Origin: Candidatus Sumerlaea chitinivorans
Lineage (GTDB): Bacteria > Sumerlaeota > Sumerlaeia > Sumerlaeales > Sumerlaeaceae
Direction of reading: 5' to 3'
Assembly: GCA_003290465.1 (NCBI GenBank)
Contig: CP030759.1
Coordinates: forward strand, 1,765,144 to 1,829,143
Length of the DNA stretch: 64,000 nt
Both the position numbers and the translations under genes were made by a program. How positions within the stretch are numbered: the first letter of the stretch is position 1; the number at the start of each line of letters is the position of its first letter. The notes beneath the pieces are model-generated. The model searched no databases. It was not told where the DNA came from and saw only the letters and a program-made list of their open reading frames with translations. This document shows, in pieces, positions 1-8,777 of this stretch.

Positions 1-2879
1 TTTACCACGCAAAAAACCGAAAGACCTACAGCTGCAATAACACTTCCATCCTACCAGGAACGTTGATGCGTGAGGAGGGGCAGGCACCTGTTTCCGACGC
101 AGACGTGAATGCAGCCCACGACGGAGCGGGAGCAACATACGACTTCTATTGGGACATCTTGGGACGCGACAGCATCGACAATGCAGGGATGATCCTCATG
201 TCATCGGTGCGCTACTGTCCCTCATCCTCACAGTGTCCTTACGAAAATGCGTTTTGGAATGGCACGCAGATGGTCTATGGAAGGGACATGACGGCCGACG
301 ACGTGTGCGCCCATGAGCTGACCCACGGCGTCACCGAACATGAGTCTAAGCTCTTTTACTATATGCAGTCGGGCGCCATTAACGAAGCCATGTCTGATAT
401 TTTCGGAGAGATTGTGGACCAAGTGAATGGCCTCGGGACGGACACTCCGGCCGTGCGATGGAAACTGGGTGAGGATCTGCCAGCCTCCATTGGGATCATC
501 CGTGATATGGCTGATCCCACTGCCTACGGCCAGCCTGACAAGGTGTCGAGTGGGCTTTACTACTGTGGCGCTGGCGATCAAGGAGGAGTCCACACAAATT
601 CGGGCGTGGCGAACAAGTGCGCGTACCTTATGGCCGATGGAGGCACCTTCAACGGCTACACGGTCAACTCGATGGGTCTCTACAAGACGGCACGGATTTG
701 GTATGAGGTTAACTACAACTACCTGACAAGCGCCGCCGACTTCCAAGATCTCTACGATGCCCTAATTCAAGCCACGCGTGCGCTTGTTGACACGACGGTC
801 AACGACTACGGGGCGGGCCAGACCATCACCTCTGCTGATGTGCAAAACGTCAAGAATGCAGTGGACGCGGTCGAGATGAATCTCGCCCCAACTGGCTGCG
901 CTGCAGTCGAGGCAGCTTACTGCTCATCGGACGGCAAAGCGCCCAACTGGATTTGGTTTGACGATCTGGAGAACCCTTCGAGCGGACGGTGGGTGCGCGG
1001 CTATGCCATCGGCGGGAATCGCTGGTACTACCCACAAAACACCCATCCGTACACGGGCTTTGATGCCACCTATGCCACGAGCGGCCAGTACAACTTCTTT
1101 GGAGATGACGACAGCGTACGAACCGACTCGTGGATTTCGATGACCCAGAGTGTGGCTTTACCAACCACTGCGAGCGCGATCTATATGCATTTCCGCCATG
1201 CTTACGACTTTGAGGCGCCTACCTATGACGGCGGAGTGATCGAATACAGCGTGGACGGTGGGGTCACGTGGCTGGATGCGGGCAGCTTGATTGACACAAA
1301 CGGTTATACGGGAACGATTACAACAGGGTTCTTAAATCCGCTCGCCGGCCGCTCCGCATTTTGCGGTACAAGTAACGGCTATATTTCTACGCGGCTGAAC
1401 CTCACGGATCTGGCCGGTCAAAACATCCGGTTCCGCTTCCGCATCGGTACGGACACGAGTGGGTATGGCTGGGGATGGTTTATTGATGATATCGGCATCT
1501 ACGTTTGCAGCTACCGCGTAGAAGAGAAACAGCGGGAGACGTTCACCGCTCTACCCAGCGGATGGATGGAGTTTGTGAAGATACCATCAAGTGGCAGTTA
1601 TGCGGGCACAAGCTATGATGCGACCAGCGGTACGCTGCGTGCATGGGTCTCCGCTGCTCCTGACCGCTACCGCATCGTTGGTTGGCTGGCAGGAGCGAGT
1701 CAGTGGCTGAATTACTCGCAAGTGGGAACCAACAACTACGTGCGGGCAAAGTTCTATGTGTACGCCGGCGGTCAGAGCGATCCATCGCAGCTCAACTCGA
1801 TTCCGAATTTCCGACTGCGGGTTTCGCATCGCTTCGCTTTGAACTCGATGCTGGAAGTTCTCCCCCACTCCAGTGCGACTGCAGGGGATGAGCCAGTTTC
1901 ATTGGAGCTTCGTCCATCGACCGATCCCACGCGCCCCTCGCTCTATCGCGTGGATCTCGCTCCAATAGATATCCCCTACCTCCAACAGAATCCTGCTCAA
2001 GAAGGTTTCACCCACGGATTCGAGATCTACGCGCTCGACCCGCAAGATAACGGGTACATTGCGCTCACGGAGTCTTCGCTGGGAGTCTACCCACGTGCAG
2101 CAGTCTCCGTGTCGGGTTCGAACCTCATGTGGCTGAAAACCTACGCACCAAGCTCGACCGACGCCGGCACACTTAACCCGTACCTGTCTGGCGCTACCCT
2201 CGACCGCTTTAGCCTTTTGATGTACCCCGACGGCGTTTTCCCGACGCGGGATAACTCGGTGGCACCGACAGTGTCGGCGGGAACGGGCGGCGTGACGATG
2301 GATTCTACGAGTTTCGACAACGAAGGCGGCAGCCGCGTGGGCGTGGTCGCTATTGACTTTGACGCAGGCTCAAATTTGGCGCAGCGTGTGAGAATCAACG
2401 AGAACAAACAGTACATGGTGCGGTTCCACGTGACCTCGACGCAGCAGTCGAACCGCAATCCCCAGCTTCGCATGCGAGCTCGAACAGTTCGATTTGCCTG
2501 GACACAAAAGTATGAAGTGGGCGGGGCTTGGGCAATCAATACGACGGAACATTCAACGATCGCCGCTCAGTACCTGCCGGGTGTCGGCTGCGGAAATCCG
2601 GATAAAATTGGCGCTGAGTTTGGCGGGTGGTACACGCTACTCACGCACTCTCCGCTGAATATTGACATTCGACCAGACGTCAGCGGCCTACTCAGCTCAC
2701 GGATGCCCAATCTGAGCAGTCAACCGGGGCCCGGGGTCAACGCACCGTCGCTCCGCGATCTGAAGGTAGGCGTGGACTTACTCGATACCATGAGCGGAAG
2801 TGTGAATGCCTATCTGGAAGCTGGACGGTTTACCGTAGACCGTATCGAGGTCTTCCAATTTGACATGATCCCAGATTGA
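1..2879 (+). CDS. Secreted M4 (thermolysin-type) metalloprotease with jelly-roll and novel C-terminal domains, 5' partial
   Basis: This is a zinc endopeptidase, probably secreted and degrading extracellular protein. The reading frame is open from base 3, so the signal peptide and most of the propeptide lie before the window. The zinc motif HELTH is at bases 312-326, the third ligand lies in NEAMSD (Glu codon 384-386), and the catalytic His lies in GGVHTNSG (codon 591-593). All key M4 residues are intact. After the catalytic domain (to about base 930), a beta-rich region that starts at WIWFDDLENP (about base 948) looks like a MAM or jelly-roll domain. A further 450-residue module (about 1518-2876) has no family I recognise. 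Both C-terminal parts recur in the next gene. The protein ends in ...FDMIPD with no obvious sorting signal. The M4 call is secure; the role of the C-terminal part is unknown. Confidence 0.9.
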   Translation, partial: YHAKNRKTYSCNNTSILPGTLMREEGQAPVSDADVNAAHDGAGATYDFYWDILGRDSIDNAGMILMSSVRYCPSSSQCPYENAFWNGTQMVYGRDMTADDVCAHELTHGVTEHESKLFYYMQSGAINEAMSDIFGEIVDQVNGLGTDTPAVRWKLGEDLPASIGIIRDMADPTAYGQPDKVSSGLYYCGAGDQGGVHTNSGVANKCAYLMADGGTFNGYTVNSMGLYKTARIWYEVNYNYLTSAADFQDLYDALIQATRALVDTTVNDYGAGQTITSADVQNVKNAVDAVEMNLAPTGCAAVEAAYCSSDGKAPNWIWFDDLENPSSGRWVRGYAIGGNRWYYPQNTHPYTGFDATYATSGQYNFFGDDDSVRTDSWISMTQSVALPTTASAIYMHFRHAYDFEAPTYDGGVIEYSVDGGVTWLDAGSLIDTNGYTGTITTGFLNPLAGRSAFCGTSNGYISTRLNLTDLAGQNIRFRFRIGTDTSGYGWGWFIDDIGIYVCSYRVEEKQRETFTALPSGWMEFVKIPSSGSYAGTSYDATSGTLRAWVSAAPDRYRIVGWLAGASQWLNYSQVGTNNYVRAKFYVYAGGQSDPSQLNSIPNFRLRVSHRFALNSMLEVLPHSSATAGDEPVSLELRPSTDPTRPSLYRVDLAPIDIPYLQQNPAQEGFTHGFEIYALDPQDNGYIALTESSLGVYPRAAVSVSGSNLMWLKTYAPSSTDAGTLNPYLSGATLDRFSLLMYPDGVFPTRDNSVAPTVSAGTGGVTMDSTSFDNEGGSRVGVVAIDFDAGSNLAQRVRINENKQYMVRFHVTSTQQSNRNPQLRMRARTVRFAWTQKYEVGGAWAINTTEHSTIAAQYLPGVGCGNPDKIGAEFGGWYTLLTHSPLNIDIRPDVSGLLSSRMPNLSSQPGPGVNAPSLRDLKVGVDLLDTMSGSVNAYLEAGRFTVDRIEVFQFDMIPD

Positions 2880-3031
2880 CATCAACGCAGAGTAGGGATT
2901 GAGAACTGAGAAGGATGACAGTCGTAAGAAACTTTTAAATATTACGGGAAGAGCGATCTCTCCATGGTGGGGAAGTTCACCTCCACTGTGATAGAAATAG
3001 GGAAGAGCATACGTCAGGAAGGAGTTACGCC

Positions 3032-6000
3032 ATGATGAAGCGGGCGGCGCTTTTAAGTGCAGCACTTGCTCTTTGGAGCGTATTTTCGGGAGCGGTGGCC
3101 GTCAGCAAAACAGATATGGGATACGCTGGAGCCGACGATAAGTCCACGCTGCGTGCTCTAGCACCTACAGCTGAATCCGACGACTGCAATAGCAATCTCA
3201 ACCCAGATAGCGACGACATTACGCTCCAGCCGGACAAAGTCCTGTTTTCGGAGGACTTCGAAGGCAATCAGTTTAGTTCTGACTGGATTGTAACGGGTGG
3301 TTGGCGCCTTGCCAAATCGGCTGCGGAGGACGAGCAAGAGTGTATCCCTGAAATTGTCAGTGATACCCCTACCCAAGCCGCGGCCTTAAACCGCAAACCT
3401 GACGGGGATGACCCAAAATCCTGTACCTACGACTTTGGGGGACGGGTTCGGGCTGCCTTAACGTTGGCAACCCCCGTGAGAATTCCCCGCTTTGGCGCCT
3501 ACCTAACTTGGGCGAACTTCATCATGACAGAAGGTTTGCCGGTGGTCGATCAATGGTTCGTGGAAGTCAGCGCAAACAACGGGACAACGTGGGAAATCGT
3601 GTACGATGGGGAAGGAAGAAGCACCGAAACGTGGGAGCCTTTGCAGGTGGACCTCTCGCAGTATGCGGAAAAGAGGATCCTTGTTCGATTCCGGTTTGAT
3701 TCGCGCGATGGGCTCAACAACAATTTCCTCGGCTGGTACATTGACGATGTTAAGATTATCTCCTATTTTGCTCTAAGCTATGACGAGAACTCGAATGGAA
3801 TTCCGGATGACTGCGAGGAGGACTGTAATTCGAACGGCATTGTAGACGATGTAGATCTAACTCGGGGCATCTCGCAAGATTGTAACAGCAACAATATTCC
3901 TGACGAATGCGAGGTTACAGATCAGTTTGTCTTTCAATGGCGTTTCGACCCAACCGTAGCAGAAGAGTTCACCACTAAGATTGTCACACTAACTGGGGGT
4001 CTCCCGCCCCTTGCAAGCACTCCAGTCAAACTCCACTTCTACGGCTACGGCCTCTATGGGCGGAGAGCCGAGAACTCGATCGACGTCTACATCAACAACT
4101 CAAATTTTGGCTCCGTTCAATTGCCGCTCGCTCAAAGTCCTTGTGGCTATGGTTTTTCTGATCTTGTCTTAGAAGCAAACGCGTACAATGGCGCCCTAAA
4201 CTTCACACAGAACCTTCTGAAACTTATCCCCGGCGAAAGCATTTCGCCGCGCTGTGAGTCGTCGTTCTTGGAAGTCACCCTCTCGTACGGCTACTCCACT
4301 CTGGCCAAAGACTGTAATGGAAACGGCGTGCCCGACGAGTGTGATCTGGGCAACGGGACGTCCAGTGATTGCAATGGAAACAGCGTCCCAGATGAGTGTG
4401 ACCTTGCGGAGGGCACCTCACCAGACTGCAATAACAACAACGTACCGGATGAGTGTGACCTTCTCAGCGGAACGTCCTACGATTGCAATGCCAACGACGT
4501 CTTAGACGAGTGTGACATTGCCCAACGCACGTCTCTTGATTGCAACAGCAACGGCGTTCCAGATGAATGCGACCTTGAAAGCGGGGCGTCTGCCGACTGC
4601 AACGTCGACGGGATTCCCGATGAATGTGATATTCTTGAAGGAATCAGTCAGGACTTAAACGACAACATTGTGCCAGACGAATGCGAATTCGAATATGCCG
4701 TCGGCCAGTGCGGTGGGGATTTATCCGTATTAGAAACCCTCTGGTTCGATAATTTCGAGAATCCGGCTGCAAACCTTTGGACAACTGGGACGATCACGGG
4801 AGCCTGCACATGGTCTTATCCGCCTCCATCGGGTTTCGAAAATCCATTCAGTGGGCAGCTCAATGCCTTCGGTGGGCATTACCCAATCCCGAGCGATTCA
4901 TGGCTTGCCATGAGAGATTTCGTACAGTTGCCGGCTGAAGGGGTCATCACGCTAACAGTAAAGCACGCCTACGACTTCGAATATGGTTTTGCTTACCGCA
5001 CCATCTATGAAGGGGGCGTCATCGAGTACTTGGTGGAGGGAAGCGGATCTGGCTGGCAGGACGCTGGACCGCTTATGACGGCAAACGGCTACCGGGGAAC
5101 GATTAATCTTACCTATGGCAACCCGTTGGGCGGACGAAACGCATTTGGCGGGACGAGTAATGGCTATATCACCACACGGTTGGATCTCACAGCGTTGGCC
5201 GGAAAACGAATTAAGATCCGGTTCCGCGTCGGTACAGACGTCGCAGTTGCGAGCGGCGGCTGGTCGGTAGATGATGTACGGATCACACGGTGCTACTACG
5301 GCGTCGAAGAGCAGGTGCAGAATGATTTCCCGACGGGAGCGGGCTGGAGCGAGTTTGTCAGAATTCCGGATGCAACTGCACCGGGATACGCGGAAACGGA
5401 CGTGGATAGCGCTAACACTGCGCTTCGAGCCCGGGTGAGTGCGTCGCCCGATCGCTACCGAATTGTCGGGTGGTTTACCAATGCGTCGAACTGGCTGCCT
5501 TATTCGGTGGTCGGGCCAGACCGTTACGTACGCGGGAAATTCTACGTGTATGCAACCGGGCAGACTAATCCGAGCCAGATTAACTCAATTCCCAATCTGA
5601 GAATGCGCTTGGCAAATCGCTTTGCGGTTTCTTCGATTCTTGAGGTGCACCATCATGTCGGCGCGGCAGCGGGTGATGAGCCTGTAACCTCCGAAGTACG
5701 GCCTTCCACTGATCCCGAGCGGCCTTCGCTGTATCGCGTCGACTTTGACCCGGTGGACGTGCCGTACCTGATCGGAAATCCGTACACGGAAGGGATCCTG
5801 CGGGCCTTCGAAGCGTACTCGTTTGAGCCACAAGACAATGGCTACATTTGCCTCACAGAATCGTCGATTGGGGTTTATCCGAAAAGCATCGTCACGCCGA
5901 CGTCTGCTGCGCTGATGTGGCGCAAGACGTATGAAGTGGCGGATTTGAACCCGTTCCTTCCCAACGCGAGTTGGGACCTCTACAGCCTCGACTTCAGTGC

Positions 6001-6679
6001 AGTTCCGTCGGGTCAAGGGTATGTACCACCTCGTGATATCGACTTTACCCCTGAAATCATTTATTCCGCAACCACAGGGGTCACGGTCGATTCTACGTCA
6101 CTCGACAATCGCGTCGATGGGCGTTATCTGGTGGGTATCGCGACGTTGGACTTTGATCCGGGAAGTGATTTGGCTCAACGCGTGCGAGTGGAGGAGAACA
6201 AACAGTACATGGTGCGCTTCCACGTGACCTCCACACAACAGTCGAATCTCAACCCGCAGATGCGTTGTCGGGCGCGCACCCTGCGATTCGGATGGGCACA
6301 AAAGTACGAGGTGGGCGGCGCATGGGCCATCAACACACCCGCCCACTCGACGATTGCTGCGCAGGCCTTGCCGGGCATTGGATGCCTCAACCCCGACAAA
6401 ATTGGCCCGTTTGATTTCAGGGGCGGCTGGTACACGCTCATCATGCATTCGCCAATGAACGTCGATATTCGGCCTGAGCTGTCGGGCCCCCTCGCGGTGC
6501 GCATGCCAAATCTGAGCGCGCAACCGGGACCGGGGGTAGCAGCTCCATCGCTTCGTGATCTCAAAGTCGGATTCGATCTGATTGATACCATGAGTGGAAG
6601 TGTGAACGCGGATCTGGAAGCGGGGAACTTCACACTCGATCGAATTGAAATCTATAGTTATGATCTGATCCCCGACTGA
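3032..6679 (+). CDS. Large secreted protein with DCNxNxVPDECD repeats and the same C-terminal region as the upstream protease
   Basis: The protein has 1215 residues. An N-terminal signal peptide (MKRAALLSAALALWSVFSG) follows a good ribosome site, AAGGAG, seven to eight bases before the ATG. Order of parts: a jelly-roll/MAM-like domain (about residues 65-250, ending GWYIDDVKI), two or three degenerate DCN repeats (about 255-295), an unassigned beta-rich stretch (about 300-425), seven tandem 19-residue repeats (427-559), a second jelly-roll domain (about 570-755), and a 458-residue C-terminal module. The last two parts align along their length with the M4 protease just upstream, down to the shared ...IPD end. 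No catalytic motif is visible. The Asp/Asn spacing of the repeats resembles calcium-binding thrombospondin type 3 or dockerin loops, so an extracellular, calcium-stiffened scaffold or adhesin is plausible but inferred. It is the same-strand neighbour of the protease, 152 bases apart. Confidence 0.85.
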   Translation: MMKRAALLSAALALWSVFSGAVAVSKTDMGYAGADDKSTLRALAPTAESDDCNSNLNPDSDDITLQPDKVLFSEDFEGNQFSSDWIVTGGWRLAKSAAEDEQECIPEIVSDTPTQAAALNRKPDGDDPKSCTYDFGGRVRAALTLATPVRIPRFGAYLTWANFIMTEGLPVVDQWFVEVSANNGTTWEIVYDGEGRSTETWEPLQVDLSQYAEKRILVRFRFDSRDGLNNNFLGWYIDDVKIISYFALSYDENSNGIPDDCEEDCNSNGIVDDVDLTRGISQDCNSNNIPDECEVTDQFVFQWRFDPTVAEEFTTKIVTLTGGLPPLASTPVKLHFYGYGLYGRRAENSIDVYINNSNFGSVQLPLAQSPCGYGFSDLVLEANAYNGALNFTQNLLKLIPGESISPRCESSFLEVTLSYGYSTLAKDCNGNGVPDECDLGNGTSSDCNGNSVPDECDLAEGTSPDCNNNNVPDECDLLSGTSYDCNANDVLDECDIAQRTSLDCNSNGVPDECDLESGASADCNVDGIPDECDILEGISQDLNDNIVPDECEFEYAVGQCGGDLSVLETLWFDNFENPAANLWTTGTITGACTWSYPPPSGFENPFSGQLNAFGGHYPIPSDSWLAMRDFVQLPAEGVITLTVKHAYDFEYGFAYRTIYEGGVIEYLVEGSGSGWQDAGPLMTANGYRGTINLTYGNPLGGRNAFGGTSNGYITTRLDLTALAGKRIKIRFRVGTDVAVASGGWSVDDVRITRCYYGVEEQVQNDFPTGAGWSEFVRIPDATAPGYAETDVDSANTALRARVSASPDRYRIVGWFTNASNWLPYSVVGPDRYVRGKFYVYATGQTNPSQINSIPNLRMRLANRFAVSSILEVHHHVGAAAGDEPVTSEVRPSTDPERPSLYRVDFDPVDVPYLIGNPYTEGILRAFEAYSFEPQDNGYICLTESSIGVYPKSIVTPTSAALMWRKTYEVADLNPFLPNASWDLYSLDFSAVPSGQGYVPPRDIDFTPEIIYSATTGVTVDSTSLDNRVDGRYLVGIATLDFDPGSDLAQRVRVEENKQYMVRFHVTSTQQSNLNPQMRCRARTLRFGWAQKYEVGGAWAINTPAHSTIAAQALPGIGCLNPDKIGPFDFRGGWYTLIMHSPMNVDIRPELSGPLAVRMPNLSAQPGPGVAAPSLRDLKVGFDLIDTMSGSVNADLEAGNFTLDRIEIYSYDLIPD
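4310..4708 (+). repeat. Seven tandem 57-bp (19-residue) DCNxNxVPDECD coding repeats
   Basis: Seven consecutive units start at 4310 and step exactly 57 bases. The consensus is D-C-N-x-N-x-V-P-D-E-C-D-L-x-x-G-T-S-x. The last unit has lost its first Cys (DLNDN). Degenerate copies also occur at about 3800-3915. Each full unit has two Cys and a DxNxNxxxDE pattern like calcium loops. The repeats are in frame throughout. Confidence 0.92.
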
Positions 6680-6708
6680 TAGGTTGGTTGACAGAGTGGA
6701 TTCTTAGG

Positions 6709-6740
6709 CGAGAGCCACAGGCTCTCGCCTTTCTTTTCTC
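6709..6740 (+). terminator. Intrinsic terminator after the DCN-repeat protein gene
   Basis: A perfect 10-bp stem GGCGAGAGCC / GGCTCTCGCC with a 3-base loop is followed by TTTCTTTTC. It lies about 30 bases after the stop codon at 6679. Confidence 0.9.
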
Positions 6741-7004
6741 AATAAGACGAACGACCAGCACGGCTCTGCTGGCATTGCAAGGGAGGCAGAATGATCGGGA
6801 TCCCAAGCAAGTGCGTATGGTTCCGAGATGCGCTGAGATGCAAGTCTCGGCTGCTTACTTGGGACCCGTTCAGCTACTCACTTTTTTCATCATGCTCGAG
6901 TCTCCAGCGCAGGCGCATTGCAGTGCAAAGAAAGTTTGCGTAGTGAAAACAAGTAGAGGTGTCCGCCTCGCTGCTGAAACGCGGGGGTTCGAGTTGAAAA
7001 GAAA
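6741..7004. other. Non-coding stretch between convergent genes
   Basis: I see no supported gene or RNA here. An open plus-strand frame from 6688 runs through the terminator hairpin, lacks a ribosome binding site and has no protein-like pattern, so I leave it out. Confidence 0.4.
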
Positions 7005-7307
7005 CTATTTTTCGATCGTTGGCCGACTCACCTTGCCAGCATGTTTGGGGGCCGGGATACTACTTTGGCGATGACGCGCGTGCCAATCGCTTAGAGCATC
7101 GAGTGCGACATAGTACATCGGATCCGCGTACCAACAACCCGTGTCCGGCGAGTACAGATAACAGCGCGAGTAGTCGCCCGTGATCTCTGGACCAGCCTTT
7201 GCGGTGCGGCGTTCTTTGCCAAATCTGCAAACACCAGCACAGCTTAGCGCGCTACTCAACACCAACACCGTCGCGATTAGCATTACTCTCATCGGCTTAC
7301 ACCCCAT
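7005..7307 (-). CDS. Small secreted or membrane-anchored protein, unknown function
   Basis: About 100 residues. The chosen start is the ATG at 7307 (MGCKPMRVML...); an ATG at 7292 is also possible and a longer frame reaches 7352. The N-terminus is a typical signal sequence (MRVMLIATVLVLSSALSC) followed by Cys residues. No canonical lipobox fits exactly, so it is either a non-standard lipoprotein or a cleaved secreted protein. The mature part is charged, then Tyr/Asp-rich (DYSRCYLYSPDTGCWYADP), with four Cys in all after the signal. The ribosome site is weak. I recognise no family. It stands alone, convergent with the preceding gene and divergent from asd. Confidence 0.45.
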   Translation of the reverse strand: MGCKPMRVMLIATVLVLSSALSCAGVCRFGKERRTAKAGPEITGDYSRCYLYSPDTGCWYADPMYYVALDALSDWHARHRQSSIPAPKHAGKVSRPTIEK

Positions 7308-7466
7308 CAGTTTTTCACTTGCATGATGGTTCTTGCGTAGCAGGTGTAGCACGGTAAAGAAGTTTTTCTTCTAACCGGCGCCATCATCGCGTCTTTTGTG
7401 TCACGAGAGTTGTTCGGGGCAAGACGTATGGTGGGTGCGTGACCGAAAAAGGAGAAATTAGAAGCC

Positions 7467-8495
7467 ATGAAACTCAACGTTGCGATTATGGGTGCCACCG
7501 GCGCGGTGGGGCAAGAAATGCTCCGCACGCTTGAAATGCGGCATTTCCCGTGTACGTCGCTCAAATTATTGGCGAGCGAGCGCTCAGTAGGAAAAAAGTT
7601 CCCATTTCGGGGCCGACTCGTACCCGTCGAAAAGCTCACCCCAGAGAGCTTTGAGGAAATTGACATTGTGCTGGCCTCGGCCGGTGCATCGGTGAGCCGC
7701 GAATTCGTGCCCTATGCAGTGAAGGCCGGCGCGGTAGTGGTGGACAATACCAGCGCCTTCCGCATGGAACCCGACATCCCGCTGGTGGTCCCAGAGGTGA
7801 ATGCAGATGCGTTGGCCAACCACAAAGGCATCATCGCCAATCCAAACTGCTCGACCGCTCAGATGGTGGTGGCGATCGCACCGATTCATCGGGCTGTGGG
7901 AATCAAGCGGTTGGTTATCTCCACTTACCAGTCGGTGAGTGGCACGGGCCAAAAGGCGATTGATGAGTGCTTGCGCCAAACGCGGGAGATTCTGCTCGAA
8001 GGCAAAAAGGAAGTCGAACGCAAGGTTTATCCCCATCAGATCGCGTTCAACGTGCTGCCGCACATTGATGTGTTTTTGGAAAACGGATACACGAAAGAAG
8101 AGATGAAGATGGTCAACGAGACGCGAAAGATTCTCGGCGACCAAAGCATCGCGATCACAGCGACAACCGTGCGTGTCCCCGTCATTCGCGGCCATAGTGA
8201 GTCGGTGAATATCGAGACCCACAAGAAGATCACCGCTTCGGAAGTGCGCGAATTGCTTGCCAAAGCGCCGGGGGTTGTCGTGGTGGATGACCCGAAGAAT
8301 TGCGATTATCCGACTCCAATTTACGCGGAGGGACGCGACGAGACCTACGTTGGCCGCATTCGAGAAGATATTTCGAATCCCAACGGCATCGAAATGTGGA
8401 TCGTCAGTGACAACTTGCGGAAGGGTGCGGCGTTGAACGCTGTGCAGATCGCAGAAGAGCTCATTGCCCGCAAACTGATCCGGGCCGCACAGTAG
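7467..8495 (+). CDS. asd: Aspartate-semialdehyde dehydrogenase
   Basis: This enzyme makes aspartate semialdehyde from aspartyl phosphate with NADPH, the branch point to lysine/diaminopimelate, threonine and methionine. The N-terminal nucleotide-binding motif is GATGAVGQEM (residues 9-18). The catalytic Cys is in ANPNCSTAQ (about residue 128). The substrate-binding His lies in RVPVIRGHSESV. The length of 342 residues is normal for the family. The start is supported by AAGGAGAAA upstream of the ATG. The gene stands alone and is closed by a strong hairpin at 8528. Confidence 0.97.
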   Translation: MKLNVAIMGATGAVGQEMLRTLEMRHFPCTSLKLLASERSVGKKFPFRGRLVPVEKLTPESFEEIDIVLASAGASVSREFVPYAVKAGAVVVDNTSAFRMEPDIPLVVPEVNADALANHKGIIANPNCSTAQMVVAIAPIHRAVGIKRLVISTYQSVSGTGQKAIDECLRQTREILLEGKKEVERKVYPHQIAFNVLPHIDVFLENGYTKEEMKMVNETRKILGDQSIAITATTVRVPVIRGHSESVNIETHKKITASEVRELLAKAPGVVVVDDPKNCDYPTPIYAEGRDETYVGRIREDISNPNGIEMWIVSDNLRKGAALNAVQIAEELIARKLIRAAQ

Positions 8496-8523
8496 TTCGC
8501 CAAAGTTACTCTCCCGAAAAAGA

Positions 8524-8566
8524 CTCGCCGCCGGACAGGCATCTGTCCGGCGGCCAATTTTATTTC
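8524..8566. terminator. Bidirectional intrinsic terminator between asd and gyrB
   Basis: A perfect 11-bp stem CCGCCGGACAG / CTGTCCGGCGG with a 4-base loop. The plus strand continues CCAATTTTATTT and the minus strand continues CGAGTCTTTTT, so it can end transcription of asd (+) and also of gyrB (-), which ends 200 bases away. Confidence 0.85.
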
Positions 8567-8777
8567 ACAATCGCTATCGCGGATGTTCGCTTTTGCCGCT
8601 CCTCGCGTGTCCCCGAAGCGCCAAGAGAAGGTAGAACATCAAACATTGCGAGCGGAACACGGATCGTAATCACACAAAAGGGAAGCGCGCCAGACGACAT
8701 TCCCTTCCCCCGAGCCGGCACAGATCTGCACCGCCCACTTGCTTGGACAACTGCCACGCGAACTCGGCATGGTGGGC

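Noticed and set aside
4310-4708. Regular 57-base repeats as a possible CRISPR array
   Set aside because: The units are directly adjacent, in frame and without variable spacers, and they translate to one repeated protein motif.
6688-7074. Open plus-strand frame of 128 codons after the DCN-repeat gene
   Set aside because: It runs straight through the terminator hairpin at 6709, has no ribosome site, and has no protein-like pattern.
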